Shown piece after piece: positions 12,082 to 25,193 of a stretch of 64,000 nt of DNA; position 1 is the first letter of the stretch, and every line of letters begins with the position of its first letter. The stretch is from Pneumocystis sp. 'macacae' (taxonomy: Eukaryota; Ascomycota; Pneumocystomycetes; Pneumocystales; Pneumocystaceae). The notes under the pieces are model-generated. The model ran no database searches and was not told the origin of the DNA. It saw nothing but the letters and a program-made list of their open reading frames with translations. A program made the translations under genes and the position numbers. Location: NCBI GenBank assembly GCA_018127085.1, contig CM030727.1, positions 372,001-436,000 on the forward strand, read 5' to 3'.

Positions 12082-13345
12082 ATGATATTTTTAGCTAAAA
12101 ATAATAGATTATTACTATGTATATCTATATTTTTTTTTCTTCTTTATACGGGTTTAAAATTCCTTATTTATATGTTTAATCCACCTACAAAATCGAAACA
12201 GATCTATTCTATACTATCTTTTTTCGTAATCATTCCTGGTATGTCTTACCTTTATTTTTGGACATTTTTTATTGCAGCGTTTATTGAAAATAATTTTTTT
12301 GCGGTATACAACATAATAACAACTGCAATGCCTATTTATTTTTTTAGTTTATTGTTTTATTAAGTGTATTATATTATGGTGGAAGATATTTGGAAAAGTC
12401 ATGGGGATCAAAAGGTCTTATAAAGTTTATATTTGTTGTTATAATTATTCCAAATGTCTTTGCTTGTGTTTGGTATTATATTCGGTATATTATTGAACAC
12501 AATATATTTTTCTTGTGTGTAAATTCCATAAAATAAAGGCTATGGTTGATAAAGTGGATAGAACAAGGTCAATTCATGGAGGATATGCTCTTTATTCAGG
12601 TTTTTTAGTTGCATTAAAACAATTGATTCCAGAACATACGATAACTTTTTTTAAAGGTATTTTTCGAATACGTATAAAAGTAAGTTTTATGTACAAATTC
12701 ATTATATTTAGTTTTTTAAGTATCTACCTATTCTATATGTCTGTATTATTTCACTTATAGGAATCTTAATTAAAAATGGGTCACTTGGAATACTGGGATG
12801 GATAGGATTTTTAGTTTCTTGGGTTTATTTAAGATTTTTTAAACGAAATATACCAAATTTATTTTCGCATTTAACATCGGATTTTAAAGGAGATACATCA
12901 GAAACATTTGGATGTTAGTATATTACTTTATTTTTATCTTATACTAAAAAATATAGTTTCTTATTTTTTCCCTCAACCTATGCATTCTTTAATTAACGTA
13001 ATCACAAAGAAAATTCATCATTCCCTACCATTTTTTCATGTATATACACCTATATCTATACAAAATCAACAAACAGAAAGTTTAAACAATTTTCAGAAAT
13101 CTTCTGATTTTTTTTCATATTTAGATACATCTCGTTCAGAAGCGGAAAGAAGAAGGTATATCAATTTTAAGTTTATAGTATTTAATTAAAATTTTAGAGC
13201 ACTCGCTTTGAAAGAATTAGAACAACGATTAGGCTCATTAACAAATACCAACCCTAATATACAACTGCCTAAAACAGAATCAACTATATTAATATCAGAA
13301 TCATCTAATAAACTTTTAATTGTAAATAATGAGAATGAAAAATAA
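12082..13345 (+). CDS. TMEM115/DUF1751 rhomboid-like Golgi membrane protein
   Basis: Six exons (12082-12303, 12348-12514, 12562-12679, 12721-12913, 12957-13155, 13198-13345) give 348 residues. Several membrane segments occupy the first 230 residues, including LLLCISIFFFLLYTGLKFLI and FIVLLSVLYYGGRYLEKSWG. Family landmarks are TRSIHGGYALYSGFLVALKQ, KYLPILYVC and LGWIGFLVSWVYLRFFKR. The C-terminal cytosolic tail has RSEAERRRALALKELEQRL, as in TMEM115 proteins (DUF1751; budding yeast YOL107W). Human TMEM115 is a Golgi protein implicated in retrograde transport; no protease role is known. Assignment rests on these motifs. It is flanked by a divergent partner upstream and a convergent gene downstream. 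Confidence 0.82.
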
Positions 13346-13996
13346 ACTGGATCCAAAAGACAGGATATTTTATGATTCTAATGAATCGTGAGATATTGAT
13401 TTAATTATATAATGATTAATTATATTTGAGTACTATCTATTTGTAGTATTTAGAAAATCAGGTCATGTTATTTAATTTTTATGTTGGTAAAATAATATTA
13501 AGAATTAAATTTGTGTTTAATAAATATAAATTTCTATAATTACTTAATTGTGTCTTAAAAATATTAAAATTATTAAAGAATTATTAAATAAAAAAAGTTG
13601 AAAACTGACTTATGAGATAGATAATATAATTATGATGAAAATTATTTTATTATAAAAAAATAGAACATATAATTTAATATATTTCACAATTCAGTCTTTC
13701 TATTAACATATTAAACTAATTAAGAGTTCATTTCTATAGATTTATTAGATTTTAAATGTATTATAGTAAAATCAATATTTATATTTTAAATTATTACTAA
13801 AAATCAATACAATTCATGATATAAAATATTCTATGTAATTTAGAGTAATATATGCAATATACAGTGTGATAATATGTGTAATATGTAATAATATATGTAT
13901 TATACAATAACATACATATATAGTTAACAATACTATTTGAAAAAGACAAAACATGTATTTAAGCACCAAAAACTCCAATATATAGTAATTATAATA
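13346..13996. other. Convergent AT-rich 3' region
   Basis: About 650 bases lie between the ends of two converging genes. This region is almost pure A/T, with TATATGTAATA-type near-repeats around 13850-13920 (ATATGCAATATAC, ATATGTGTAATATG, ATATGTATTATAC). I see no gene. The periodic ATATG-type pattern could simply be low complexity. Confidence 0.4.
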
Positions 13997-16900
13997 TTAA
14001 ACATTTAATTCTTTAATATTTTTCCATGTGTTTTCAAAAACTTGTTCAACCAAATCAACCAGATCATTTTTGTTCCAATTATTTTTCCATTGCCAAAGAA
14101 TATTTACACATGCAGAATAAAGTTTTTCTAGATCTTCAACACTAGCATTATCTGTTATTTCAACCATTTTATTTAATAATAAATCAAGTTTAGATATATT
14201 CAATATAAGAGAAAAAGTAGATGAATTATTTGTATTTTCAATATTAAAAGATTCAGTATTAAAATCACAATTATCATAAATTTCCAATGATTGAGACGAG
14301 TTTTGCATCTTCTCATTAGCATTGTTAATAAATGAAACAAAATTATCTTTAGTATTAGAAGTATTACTACAAATCAAATTAAGTTCATGCTTAGAACCAT
14401 TTGAAATAGATTTTTTCGATAATTGGAAATTAATTTCTTTTGAATCAGTATTTTCTTTATTTTTATAATCAATAGCGTCAATTTGTGTAAAGCTGACCAT
14501 CATATCTTCAATATCATTATTATATATTAAATCATCTTTAATAATGGTATTATTAATTTCTGTAGTATTTAAAGGTATTTGAGTTATAGACTGAATATCT
14601 GTATTTAAATTAGTTTCATTTGGTTGTTTTAAATTAATTGTATTTTCAATTTCTAAATTATTATTTTTATTCAATTCTAAAATTTCTTTATGTTTTTGTC
14701 TTTCTTTTTCTCTTTCTATCATTCGACGACATTCAAGTATAAAATTCGAATCAGAAATATCTTCTATACTCATTTGTGCATTAGTGTACATTTCTTGTGC
14801 CTAATAACGTCAGTTATGTATATATATTAGAAATGTATAATACTTTTAATAATCTTTCACGATCACCGCTTATACTTGCATCATATATTATTGCCTTTAT
14901 ATCATGCAAAAACTGTCTAGGGCTTAAGTACATACTATTCCATAGTTTTTCTTCAATTAGTTCTAAATCCATATTAATGAATTTTTTCCCAGTAGCCTTT
15001 TCATGAATTAAGTTATTTTCAACAAGTTCATAAGGTTGATTGCTAGTATCTATTGACATATCTTTTGGAAAATTCATTAAATACCATATTTCATTAGGAT
15101 CCTATAAAATTTAGATAAAATATATAATAAAAACAATTTTACAATAACAGGTTTTCTAAAACGCTTATAACGCGTTTTTAACATTTCCATAAGTGGACTT
15201 AGTTTAATTTTAACTATATTTTTCAATTTACGGTCCCTATATTCTAATTCTTTTAATTCACTTTTAGTAAGTATTCTTGGAGGAGGTGTTGGAGCTTTCG
15301 GAAGATCCTCTAATATTCTCTTTTTTCTTTGAGAATCATCCGGTATTTTAGAAGGAGGTATTTTTATTAAATTAATTAATTCTTTAAAGAAATTGAAACG
15401 AGAGTCCTTTTATTATAAGAAAATTAATAATAAAATTTCGGAAATCAATACCTTAGTAGGCGCAGACAATTCTATTATATTTTCTTTAGAAATACTAAGC
15501 CATAATAACGCGTCTTTATCAAGTTTCTCAATTACATCATTAATAACAATAAAAAAAAGTATTTGTTCTGTTGATTTTAAGCTTGCTAATAACATTTTTA
15601 AAGTCGTTTTAACAGAGTCAGATACAGTATAATACCATATTTGAAAATCCGGTATATAAATTACACTTGGTTTATGTCTTTTTACTTCAATAAAATATTG
15701 TACAACAATAGATTCTGGTGTCTAGAATATATTAAATATAAAATCATAAAACATTAATATATACTTTTGTAGGATCTCCCATAAGTGAAGCAAGATCAAA
15801 AGATTGAACATAAATTCCCTCAAAATGATAAAGAACTGCTGCACCAATATATTGCTGCCCCATTCCAGGTCTACCATGTACAAGTAATCTAGGTCTAAAA
15901 ATTCTAGACATTTGAAATCCTATATAATATTAAATTACTAGATATTATAATAAATAAAATCTTACTTTCTATAAATTTCTCATATTCAAATGAACTTTCT
16001 TCTAAAGGTTCATAAATAGCTTTTTCTAATAATCTTTTTTTTTTATTTTGAGGCATAATATAAGAAAGTCTTTCTTTAATTTCTGTTAACTTCGAATCTA
16101 ATAATGGAACAAGTAATTCAGGTAAAGGGGATGCTTCAGAATGCGTAGATCTTTGAGACGATGGTATAATCTCTAAACAAAGTTAAATTATAAATAATTT
16201 TTATAATTTTTTACTTTTAATTGACAACATGAAATCTTTAGCTTCAACTCTTATACTTCTAGAATCTATTAATAATTTATCTGAATTTCTATAAATTTGT
16301 GGATATTGACGTTGAACAGCATTTAGCGCAGCTTCAGTACAAAGAGCCTATAAATAGTTAGTATAGTATATTAATACTTTTGTTATACCTTTAAATCAGC
16401 ACCTCCGTACCCTTTTGTTTGCTCGGCCAATTGCTTTTGAAGTAATTCTGAGAGCGGAGGATCCCATCCTTTTGTATGAATTTTTATAATACTTAGACGG
16501 GCCTCGAAATCTGGAAGAGGAAAATAGAATTCTCTATCAAATCTTCCAGGACGACGAAGAGCTGGATCAATCGCATCTGGTCTATTTGTTGCACCAATTA
16601 CAATAATTTGTCCTCGAGAATCTATGCCGTCCATTAAAGCCAAAAGCGTTGAAACTATAGATGCATGAATTTGTTCTTGTTTACTTGATCGTACAGGTGC
16701 AAGCCCTATTTTTTTTTTAATATATATTATATAATAAAAAAAAATAGACCATCAATTTCATCAAAAAAAATTATACTAGGTTGACTATTTTTTGCTTCTT
16801 CAAATAATAAACGCAACTGTCTTTCTGCTTCACCTACCCATTTACTTAAACAATCGGCACCTTTTCTCATGAAAAATGATATTTTTCTTTCTTTACTTGA

Positions 16901-18349
16901 ACAACTAGTAGCAAGTGCTCTTGCCATTAATGTTTTTCCTGTACCAGGAGGACCATGAAACAAAACACCTTTAGGTGGAGTAATATTAAAACGCTGAAAA
17001 ATTTCAGGATACAGTAACGGTAAACTAACCATTTCTTTAAGTTGAATAATAACTAATATAAAATTAAAAATATATGTTTAAAATATTAAGACTTACAATC
17101 ATTTAATCCCCCAATGGATTCAAAATTGGTAGTTTGGTTAACACTTAAAGGGTCCGTATCAGCTAAATCTAAAATGATTTAGTAATACTTCGATATTACT
17201 AATATATATACTCTGTTTCATTGTACCAATATCACTAGAGTTTCCTAAAAAATCTAGACCATGTGTTGTAGACAAAAAAGTCTTGCTTGCAGAAAGTTCA
17301 AACCTTCTTATTCTGTTCAAATCATCTTCCTAAATAAACTAAGCAAATATATAATATAAAATAAATAATAATACTGAATTTGAAGATTCTACAATATCTA
17401 TTAACCCACCAGAATCACCTGAAATACGTGGAAAATTGTTAGTAAACGTTGACAAAGGTTGAGCTAATCGTGAAAATAATTTTTGTGATACTGCTCGTCC
17501 ATTTGAATTTTGTTTTTTTGAAGTCGGTGGATTTATTGGTAAAGGAGGAGGGATAGTATAGTTAGGTCTTGAAACTCTTTGACGTAAATTCACTTTATGA
17601 GGAGGCGGTGATCGAAGATCCCGTAATTCTTTAATAATCTCATCTTCAATATCCTCATCATATTCTAATCCATCATCATCATCATCATCATCATTACTAT
17701 TATTTCGTTTTGACTTTCTAGATGATTTTTCCACACCTCTTTGGAAACTCTTAGTTTTCTTCCTTTTACTTCGACAATAATTATCACTATCATCAGTAAT
17801 AAAATCAGATATATCATCTATTGATGATAAAGATTCAGGGTCTTCTTCTGAAAAACTATCATCACTTCCATATTCATATTCACTTGAAGAATCAGATGAT
17901 TTATTTTTTGAAGACTTTGAAGGGTTGTTTTTTTCTTTAAGTAATATTTGACGAACTGAGCGAGTTTTATACGAATTCTGACTTGATTTAGTTAATTCTC
18001 TTCTAGAAACAAAATCATCAGAATCATTTTTATTCAGCCTATTAAAATTTGTATCTTTTCTCCCCCTTTCATACTCCTGAGTATTATTTTTAAGAATATC
18101 ATTTCCCATCATTCGATGAAAAGGTAATTTTAATTTAACAATATTCGAATAAGGTTTTTCAACATCTTCATCATAGTCATATTTTTCATCACTAGTATTT
18201 TCTTTTTCAAACGACAATGACTCTTCACTTTCTGCATAATTAATTATATTACGTCTTGGTCGTATAGAAAGACCATTGGTATTTCTTGATCTTTTATCAT
18301 CATTATCGTCATTAGAAAAATAATTCTTCCTTTTTCTTGTTAATGTCAT
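13997..18349 (-). CDS. Bromodomain AAA ATPase, Yta7/ATAD2/Abo1 family
   Basis: This is a histone-chaperone-type AAA ATPase of about 1280 residues, reconstructed over about ten introns. Residues 1-330 are acidic and basic low complexity (a run of Asp around plus-strand 17675-17695). The first AAA domain is intact: EMVSLPLLYPEIFQRFNITP, Walker A GPPGTGKT, Walker B SIIFFDEIDG, and IVIGATNRPDAIDPALRRPG with the arginine finger. The second AAA domain is degenerate, with GRPGMGQQ in place of Walker A and VIYIPDF in place of Walker B, as usual in this family. A bromodomain follows (PLMEMLKTRYKRFRKP to DRERLLKAQEM) and then a C-terminal tail (KNDLVDLVEQVFENTWKNIK). Family members load or evict histones H3-H4 in chromatin. 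Family call firm; some exon borders are approximate. Confidence 0.92.
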
Positions 18350-19302
18350 AAATAACTCGTTTTAAATTAATTAAAGTCAATTTTCATATACTTGTTTTTT
18401 AGCAAGTATATTACCTTTTTTGATATTTAAGAATACTTAAAATCTAAAATAAATAAATAAATAAATTTACAAAAAAAGAACTAAACCCTTTATTTTTCTT
18501 ATATTTTCTTTAAAAAATTTGTTAATAAATTAACCTTATTTTAATACCTTTTAATAGCGATATTTATCATTCAAGAACTATTTTTGTATTTAAGTATTAA
18601 ATATATTTCAAAAGAATTAGTAAACTACCAGAAATAATAAAACATAATAATCATGTTCAGAAATGATAAACAATTCAAACGTTATTTTATTTATGGTTTT
18701 TTTTTTTAATTAATATAAATACTGACGTTGAACGATGCGTTGAAATTAAAAAAATATCTAGTTTTAAAGATAAATAATGTATATATTATATATAAAGAAT
18801 CATATATATTGAATATATATAAATATATATAAACATATATAAATATTTCAAATAAAAAATACAACTATTATCTAGTTAATTATAATATTATAGGCTTTCT
18901 TTATATTTGTATTTTGAAAATATATATTTTCTTATCTAAAAAATAAAACCGATTACAATTGTTAAATTAACAATTTTTTTCAATAAAAATATAAAAACAA
19001 ATCAATACCTTTTAAAATATCTCTTATCATAAAAATAACTTACAATTATACGAGGCCTAAGTAAAAGTAATTTCCATTTACAAAATATATTTTACAGAAA
19101 CTAAAATTCTAATCGTTAATTAGTACATTAAAGATAATCAATGTATTGATATACATATACGAACATGTTAAAAAGGTTATTTCCTCTTTAATTACGCAAA
19201 TCATATTATTGTATTTAATATATTTTTTAATACATATCGTCATGTACATAATTTACACTAAAACCTAAATAAAATTTTAATCAAAAACCGCACAGGTTAA
19301 TC
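18350..19302. other. AT-rich intergenic region upstream of the ATPase gene
   Basis: About 950 bases separate the ATPase start from the end of LSM1. Composition is very AT-rich, with TATATATAAA-type runs around 18780-18850 and a TAAATAAATAAAT tract near 18450. No open frame above noise and no RNA gene was recognised. It presumably holds the ATPase promoter and the LSM1 3' end. Confidence 0.4.
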
Positions 19303-19785
19303 CTAAAATTTACCTAGACGATAAAGGGCTTTACATTGTGCTTTTTCTTTGATTCTTCGCAAGTCATTCTGTATTTTTTGTTTATTAAATGCTTCTATCG
19401 GTGAAACTTTTTGCAAATTTAAATCATCCTTTTTATTTAAGTCCTGCATTAATATATAAGAAAAAATCCTATAGCTCATATAAAATTACAATTTCCCCAA
19501 CAAGAACTACATTTTCTCCTCTAATAATAAAAATACCTCTTGGAATATCTCCATATACTTGATCAACATAAATACGTTCAACTGTTCCTTGAAGAACTAA
19601 ATTTGCATACTGATCAAATGATCTAAGGACTCCAATTAATTTTTTTCCGTCACGCAAAATAACCATCAATTTTTCTATAAATTCTTCAGAAAAAGACGTT
19701 TTTAAAATAAACAATATATACTATCAAGACAGCTATGAAGTAACGTGTATGTAATAAAAAGATGCGGGCTTGTTTCTAAAGCCAT
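19303..19785 (-). CDS. LSM1: Lsm1, cytoplasmic mRNA decay ring subunit
   Basis: Exons 19785-19722, 19674-19490 and 19443-19303 give 129 residues. The start ATG at 19785 yields MALETSPHLFITYTLLHSCL, then the Sm1 motif (KKLMVILRDGKKLIGVLRSF DQYANLVL, split here for length) and Sm2 (GIFIIRGENVVLVGEI). The C-terminal extension (DLNKKDDLNLQKVSPIEAF, ending RIKEKAQCKALYRLGKF) is the helix that distinguishes Lsm1 from other Sm-fold proteins. Lsm1-7 binds oligoadenylated 3' ends and promotes decapping in the cytoplasm. A frame beginning inside the first intron (MFILKTSF) is an artefact of intron read-through. Confidence 0.94.
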
Positions 19786-20334
19786 GTTGCATTCAAATTT
19801 TATCTCTTTTTATCGTTGTAAAGATGACAAATCGATAAATTGCTTTACTTTTTTAGTTATGGAAGATACATATTTCACTTTTAAATAAAATAAGAAATTA
19901 TATAAAATAAAATAAATCTTTATTAATAAAATTTCTAAAAATTTTTTTCCTAAACTGGATATTTTTTATAATTAAGAAGCTTAAATTTTACTATTATAGA
20001 ATTGAAAATGAATCGTTTATTGTAATTTGAGTCAAAAAAACAAGTTTTATAAAGTATTTTTTCTAGAAAAATTAAAGTAGCTGAAAACTATATTATAAAA
20101 AAAATCTGTGAAATATGGGATTCTCTAAAAGGTTATATAAATATTATTAAAATCGGTAAAAAACTATCTAAAACATAAAATTTTAATATATGAAATACTG
20201 GTAGATGTTTATGTAATAGGGGTTTATTTACAAAAGCGTATTTACTAAATTAAATATTATGTATATGTCAAATAAATATTTCATATTATTAATATTAAAA
20301 ATCATTATAAATTGTATAATGATTAGTATATTTA
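19786..20334. other. Intergenic region, LSM1 promoter and KRE6 3' end
   Basis: About 550 bases of AT-rich DNA separate two minus-strand genes. There are no sizeable frames, repeats or RNA genes that I can support. Confidence 0.4.
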
Positions 20335-22672
20335 TTAACACTTATCCATTAATCGATTTTTAGGCCATTGATAACCAGTGTTTTTCCAAGTCGTGATGTT
20401 ATTGTTACGATAGGCTATAGGGTGTCTATAGTTTCTATTAAATTTGTAAAATATTTAATAAAAACAACGTACTTTCTAATATACTCTGTAGTTGGGTATC
20501 CAGGAGGATCACATGTAATCATAGGTGTTTCTTGGTAAATACGGACCCAATCTACTCGCATAATAGCAGGAAATTGTAATCTTCCCCATTCTATTTTAGC
20601 AAAAGATTCTGACATTGCAAGATTAATTACAAATGCCTATATTGGGTTAAAAAACAAAAAGCGAGCTAATTTTACCATGGGTTCTTCAGATATAAGTCTT
20701 TGCCCAATTTTCCCATTTGGTCCTACAGATTCACCTTTCATCATCCACGTCGGAGTACCGCCAATATACCATTGAATAAAACCATTTTTACCAGGTTCAT
20801 ACTCAAGAGAATATGTTTGAAACTTACGTCCATCATACCATTCATTATTTAAATACGTAATACATGAAAATGCTAAATAATAAGTAGATTAAAAATAGAA
20901 ATACTATATTTTTACTTTGTTGAAAAGAATTGCCTCGATAACTATTTATATGAGTTTTTTCTTTATTATATATTTCCATATGGTCATAATTCGGTGTATA
21001 AAAGTCATCAAAAGGTGCAAATTGTGCTGATTGTGAGGCCTCTCCAAGACGAAAATTAAGATCAACAGATGCTTCAATTATGTCCATTTCTGGAGCACCT
21101 CGTCCTTTTCCTGGACTTGGATGATCTGAATTAGGACATACACAACTAGGAAATCTCATTCCAGGAAGGAAAGAAATACCACTAGAATCTGATTGATTAG
21201 GTGTAATTCCAGCCTAAATTATATAACTTTAAGGAACAAATATATAATCTTACATCACATGTATCATAGCTATATGGCCATACCCCATCGGTAGATGCGC
21301 CAAAACCGGGTCGACCAAGATTCCCCATTGCCCAAAATGCAGGCCAACTAATAGCAATGAATAATACAATATGTATATATATCATTATACAATCCGGAAA
21401 TATCTCCTCTACCAGGAAGCGAAATAGACGCTTCAATAATACCTCCTTTAAAACATAGTTTATTCCAGCTTTGGAGCATACCTATGTATGTTAAAAACTA
21501 GAAATTAACTGTAAAAGTACCAGATCTATAATTAAGGTCATGATTTCGAAAAGCATCAAGTCGTATCTCCAAAAAGCCTCCATTTGTAGTTATAGCATCA
21601 GGGTCGTACCATTCTATACTCATAGTTGACCAGTAATGTAAATCAACTGCTTCCCTATTTAAATTTTAAAATTTAGAAAAAGACTTATTTAATATATATA
21701 CCAAAACTGGTCATCACCTGGATAGAATGTCCGTCCTTTTTTATTAAATTCATCTGAAAATACAATTCTATAAATTTTTCCGTCTTTATTTTTTCGTTCA
21801 TAAAATTCTAATGGAGTATCAGGGTCAATAAGACCTCTTGTTGCATCCAATAAATCTATAGGTAGTGTTCGTATACAATCAGGACAGCTATGACTATCGT
21901 TATATGTTTTCCGAATATATAACATAATAGGATAACCAATAAAAACAAAAATTATACCAAATATTAAAAACACAAGAGATCCTATATTAAATATACCACG
22001 TTTTGTAAAAAAATAATAATCTTTTTTTCTATCTTTAGAGGTTGGATTATGAAGATAATCGTCAGGTTCTGTTACACCAGGATCCCATAATATATCAAGA
22101 CTATTTCCAATATTACATTTAGTAGTATTTTTGTATGTATCAAAAGATGCTTTACTTGTTCTTTCTGATCTAGGTTCTGTATATTCTTTTGTGTACTCGC
22201 TTTCTTGTTGTTCATACCAACAACTGTTATTTGAATCTTCAGGATAATTCATATAAGATTTCCTTTTGTAATCAAGAGATGAATAATCTTGCATATCATT
22301 ATAAACTTTATACATGTCCGTATATACATTTCGAGGAGATTGAGAACTAAAAGAATTATCATAATACTCTACATTCTCTTGTCTTGCTTGATAAGGTGTT
22401 TCATCTTCTGAATAATCTCCATGAGACACAATTCTTCTTCTTGGAAAAGACACATTTTCGTCTTGAAATGAATAATAATTTTGACTATATGGAGACTGTT
22501 GAGTAGTCCATACAGTATCTCCATATAATTCTTGATATTGAGTTTCAAAATGACAGGGTGTTGGTGGTAATGGTCTATGTACCGTTCTTGAATTTCGAAC
22601 ATTCCAATTATTTCTACTATTTTGTGGTGAATAATCCACCGGTGTTTCATTAGACCAACGACTTTTTTTCAT
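20335..22672 (-). CDS. KRE6: Kre6/Skn1-type beta-1,6-glucan synthesis protein (GH16-like)
   Basis: This is a type II membrane glycoprotein of about 670 residues made from about eight exons. The first 200 residues are a Ser/Tyr/Pro/Asn-rich cytoplasmic tail. A single membrane anchor follows ([20 protein letters not shown]). The lumenal domain then has the family signature [68 protein letters not shown] and the GH16 active-site-like E-x-D-x-x-E in [12 protein letters not shown]. The end reads [19 protein letters not shown] and a final Cys. Kre6 and Skn1 act in the ER and Golgi and are required for beta-1,6-glucan of the cell wall. There is one gene here; I cannot tell Kre6 from Skn1. Confidence 0.93.
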
Positions 22673-23261
22673 TAAATACTGTCAATTTCTAAGTCTTTTA
22701 AACAAAAAATAAATTTTGATTTTTTTAATAAAAGTTTATTTTAAAAATTAACTTATTTTAAATTTCTTTTATTTATAAATTAATTGATAAAATATTAATC
22801 ATTGTATTAAGGAACGTGTTTAAGAGTACTTGAAAAATCCTATAAATGGGTTTATCTAAACCTTTAAACTTTTATTTTATATCTATATTTGACATTAAAA
22901 ATCTGGTAAACAATCCAAGTTACTAAGGTAACGAGAAGAAAATGTCAAATAAAAAAATATATTTGAGATTTTAGTTTAATATATAAAAATATAAATTTTA
23001 TTTATAAATACGAATATTACCAAATAAATTTTTTAAAAATGTATTTTGCAATAAAAAATATTTTTACTAAATCAAAAATTACAAAAATTTTTTAAAATAA
23101 TTTTTCTATTTTACTCGAGACTTAAGTTTAGATCTAACTTTTTAATTCTTATTTTTGTTCTAAATAAATACTAAATACGTGTAATTTAACTTATAAAAAT
23201 ATTTTCTTAATAAGTATAAAACCTATTGTTTTATGACTTTTTTAAATGTTATTTGTAGATT
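22673..23261. other. AT-rich divergent intergenic region
   Basis: About 590 bases lie between the KRE6 start and the mini-gene at 23262. Apart from A/T runs I see only an ordinary GC-poor promoter region. No further gene is visible. Confidence 0.4.
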
Positions 23262-23577
23262 ATGAATAACTTTAAAAAACATCGAATATATTTAAATAAT
23301 AGATATCAGGACATTATGGGGGAAATCATGGATTTTGAGGAGCTTAACCTTCGTCAATCTGCATTAAATGTATTAGAATCATGGTAAATGATAACAGCAA
23401 ACTTATATTTATAAATAAATAAGATAGGGATAAACAAGCAATGCATGCTATATCATTAAATACAGTATAATTTCTACACTTTTAGGTTTATACTGAAATC
23501 AATAGTCAACAGGAGAAATACGACAACGAATGCAAGCAACGGTAGCAGGAATTAACTTTATCAAAAAAGAATCTTAA
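23262..23577 (+). CDS. Small three-exon gene, unrecognised
   Basis: Exons 23262-23383, 23428-23464 and 23506-23577 join into one 76-residue frame with introns of 44 and 41 bases, both GT-AG and of normal local size. The joined middle reads ELNLRQSALNVLESWDKQAM and then HAISLNTSTGEIRQRMQATV, ending AGINFIKKES. It looks like a soluble, mainly helical protein with no signal peptide or membrane segment. The true start may be the Met at residue 19 or 23 (MGEIMDFEE, MDFEE), since the first 18 residues are basic and less protein-like. No single frame is long enough to be noticed without splicing. I do not recognise the family. Confidence 0.55.
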
Positions 23578-23712
23578 TCATTAGATTTCTATAACTATTT
23601 ATGAATATATTGTTTTTATAATAATTTATATATCCATATTAATTCATATATTTGTATTCATCTGTCGAAGGCTATTGATAAACCTTAACAAGTGAATTAA
23701 TCATAGAAACAA

Positions 23713-25193
23713 CTATGAGCTCCTAGATGTATTTAGCATGTCTTTTTTAGTAATACCCATAAATTGTTTTTTCTCAGCAGGTGTTTGGAACCGTCCTATA
23801 AAAATAATTAATAAAATAATATATAAAAAAAACAGACCATGTCCAAATTTGCTACTTGTATCAATCCATTTGAGAGAAACTTTTTCTGTGGCTTTTCGAG
23901 AGGTATGAACTAAAAGGGATTTTCGAAGCGTTAATATACGTTTAACAGGTCCCGGCGTACTGCCAGCTATCATAATAAAATCATTATTAACACATCCATA
24001 GCGAACAAAACCACCCATAGGTGTAATCTGTTTCTCTGTAATATCGAAATCTGTCGAAGCATTTCTTGGATCATCTCCACTCCCAATACGGTAAATTTTA
24101 TGATTGATAGAAGTACGATGATGATAACCATTTTGACCAGCACGAGCAACTGTCCACATCACATGTGCTGGATGCCAAGCGCCAATACATGCTACTTTAC
24201 GAAGACCTCGATGAGTTTTACGAGGAAGTCTCTGCAATATATTAATTCTAGACGTTAAAAATAAATATAATAAACCCTAGTTCCCCATCGGGTAGTAACC
24301 CCTTCATATCCTTTGCCTTTTGTAACGCCAATCACATCAATCATTTCGTCTTGCTCAAAAACCGATTTAATGTCTACTGTTTTTTCGAAATGATCTCGCG
24401 CCCAATCAACTTTTTTATCGACTGTCTCACCATTTAACTGAATCTCCATAACATGTGCTTTCTTCTGGCCAAAAGGTATTTTTCGAATTTGCGTATGCGC
24501 AATTACGCGAACAACAGTACAATATTTCTTAATACGCTCAAGTTCACGAGCAATTGGTCTGCTGGTTTCCGAATATTTCTTAGAATACTTTGTAAATGCC
24601 TTCTTTTTCGACTTATACCAGTTCTTATAAAAACGACGCTTCATTTCATCACTTAGATGCTCTGCCCATACTGTTGTTAATGAACGAAGACCACGAGGTG
24701 TCTATATCCAGCAAAGTTAGATTAAATTTTCAAAGAATACTATAAAAACGTCAAAAAATCATACTTCAACATATCCAACCACCCCAACAACAACAAGTGG
24801 TGGAGTCTCGATAATTGTAACAGCCTCTACAATTTCTTTTTTATGTCTAGATAATAATATAAGCAAATCATCTAAAAATCAGAAAAACTCACAGAATAGT
24901 CCCTGGACGATCTAGATCACGCACAATATGTGTCATTCCTGCTTTGTAACCCATAAAGGCTGTCAAATGAATCGGTTTCTTTGGATCATCTTTAGGAAAA
25001 GACTTTACTTTTCCACGATGTCGTGATGCCCGCTATAAAAGATGTAATTATCTTGCCAATAGTAAATTTAAATGTAAGAAGTGTACCTTCCGGGGAAGAA
25101 ATCCTAAAGACCCGTGACGTGGTGCTAAATATATCCTCAGCTGCTTTAATTTACTTTTCTTTCTTACAAACCTTCGTATTTTCTATGTGACAT
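23713..25193 (-). CDS. RPL3: 60S ribosomal protein L3 (uL3)
   Basis: uL3 shapes the peptidyl-transferase region of the large subunit. The start is at 25193: a 22-base first exon (MSHRKYE), an intron from 25171 to 25125, then [20 protein letters not shown]. Later exons contain [62 protein letters not shown] (split), [20 protein letters not shown] and [19 protein letters not shown], with the His modified in yeast lying in the latter block. About seven introns interrupt the gene. The C-terminus runs [19 protein letters not shown], slightly longer than the usual KKDL-type end. The codon set is less A/T-extreme than its neighbours, as expected for a highly expressed gene. Confidence 0.96.

Noticed and set aside
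19469..19714. Alternative Lsm1 start within the frame MFILKTSFSEEFIE
   Set aside because: These residues are translated intron. The spliced form starting at 19785 restores the Lsm1 N-terminus and sums to whole codons.
22369..22650. 93-codon minus-strand frame inside the KRE6 gene
   Set aside because: A shadow in another register of the KRE6 cytoplasmic tail, which itself continues in frame to the membrane anchor.
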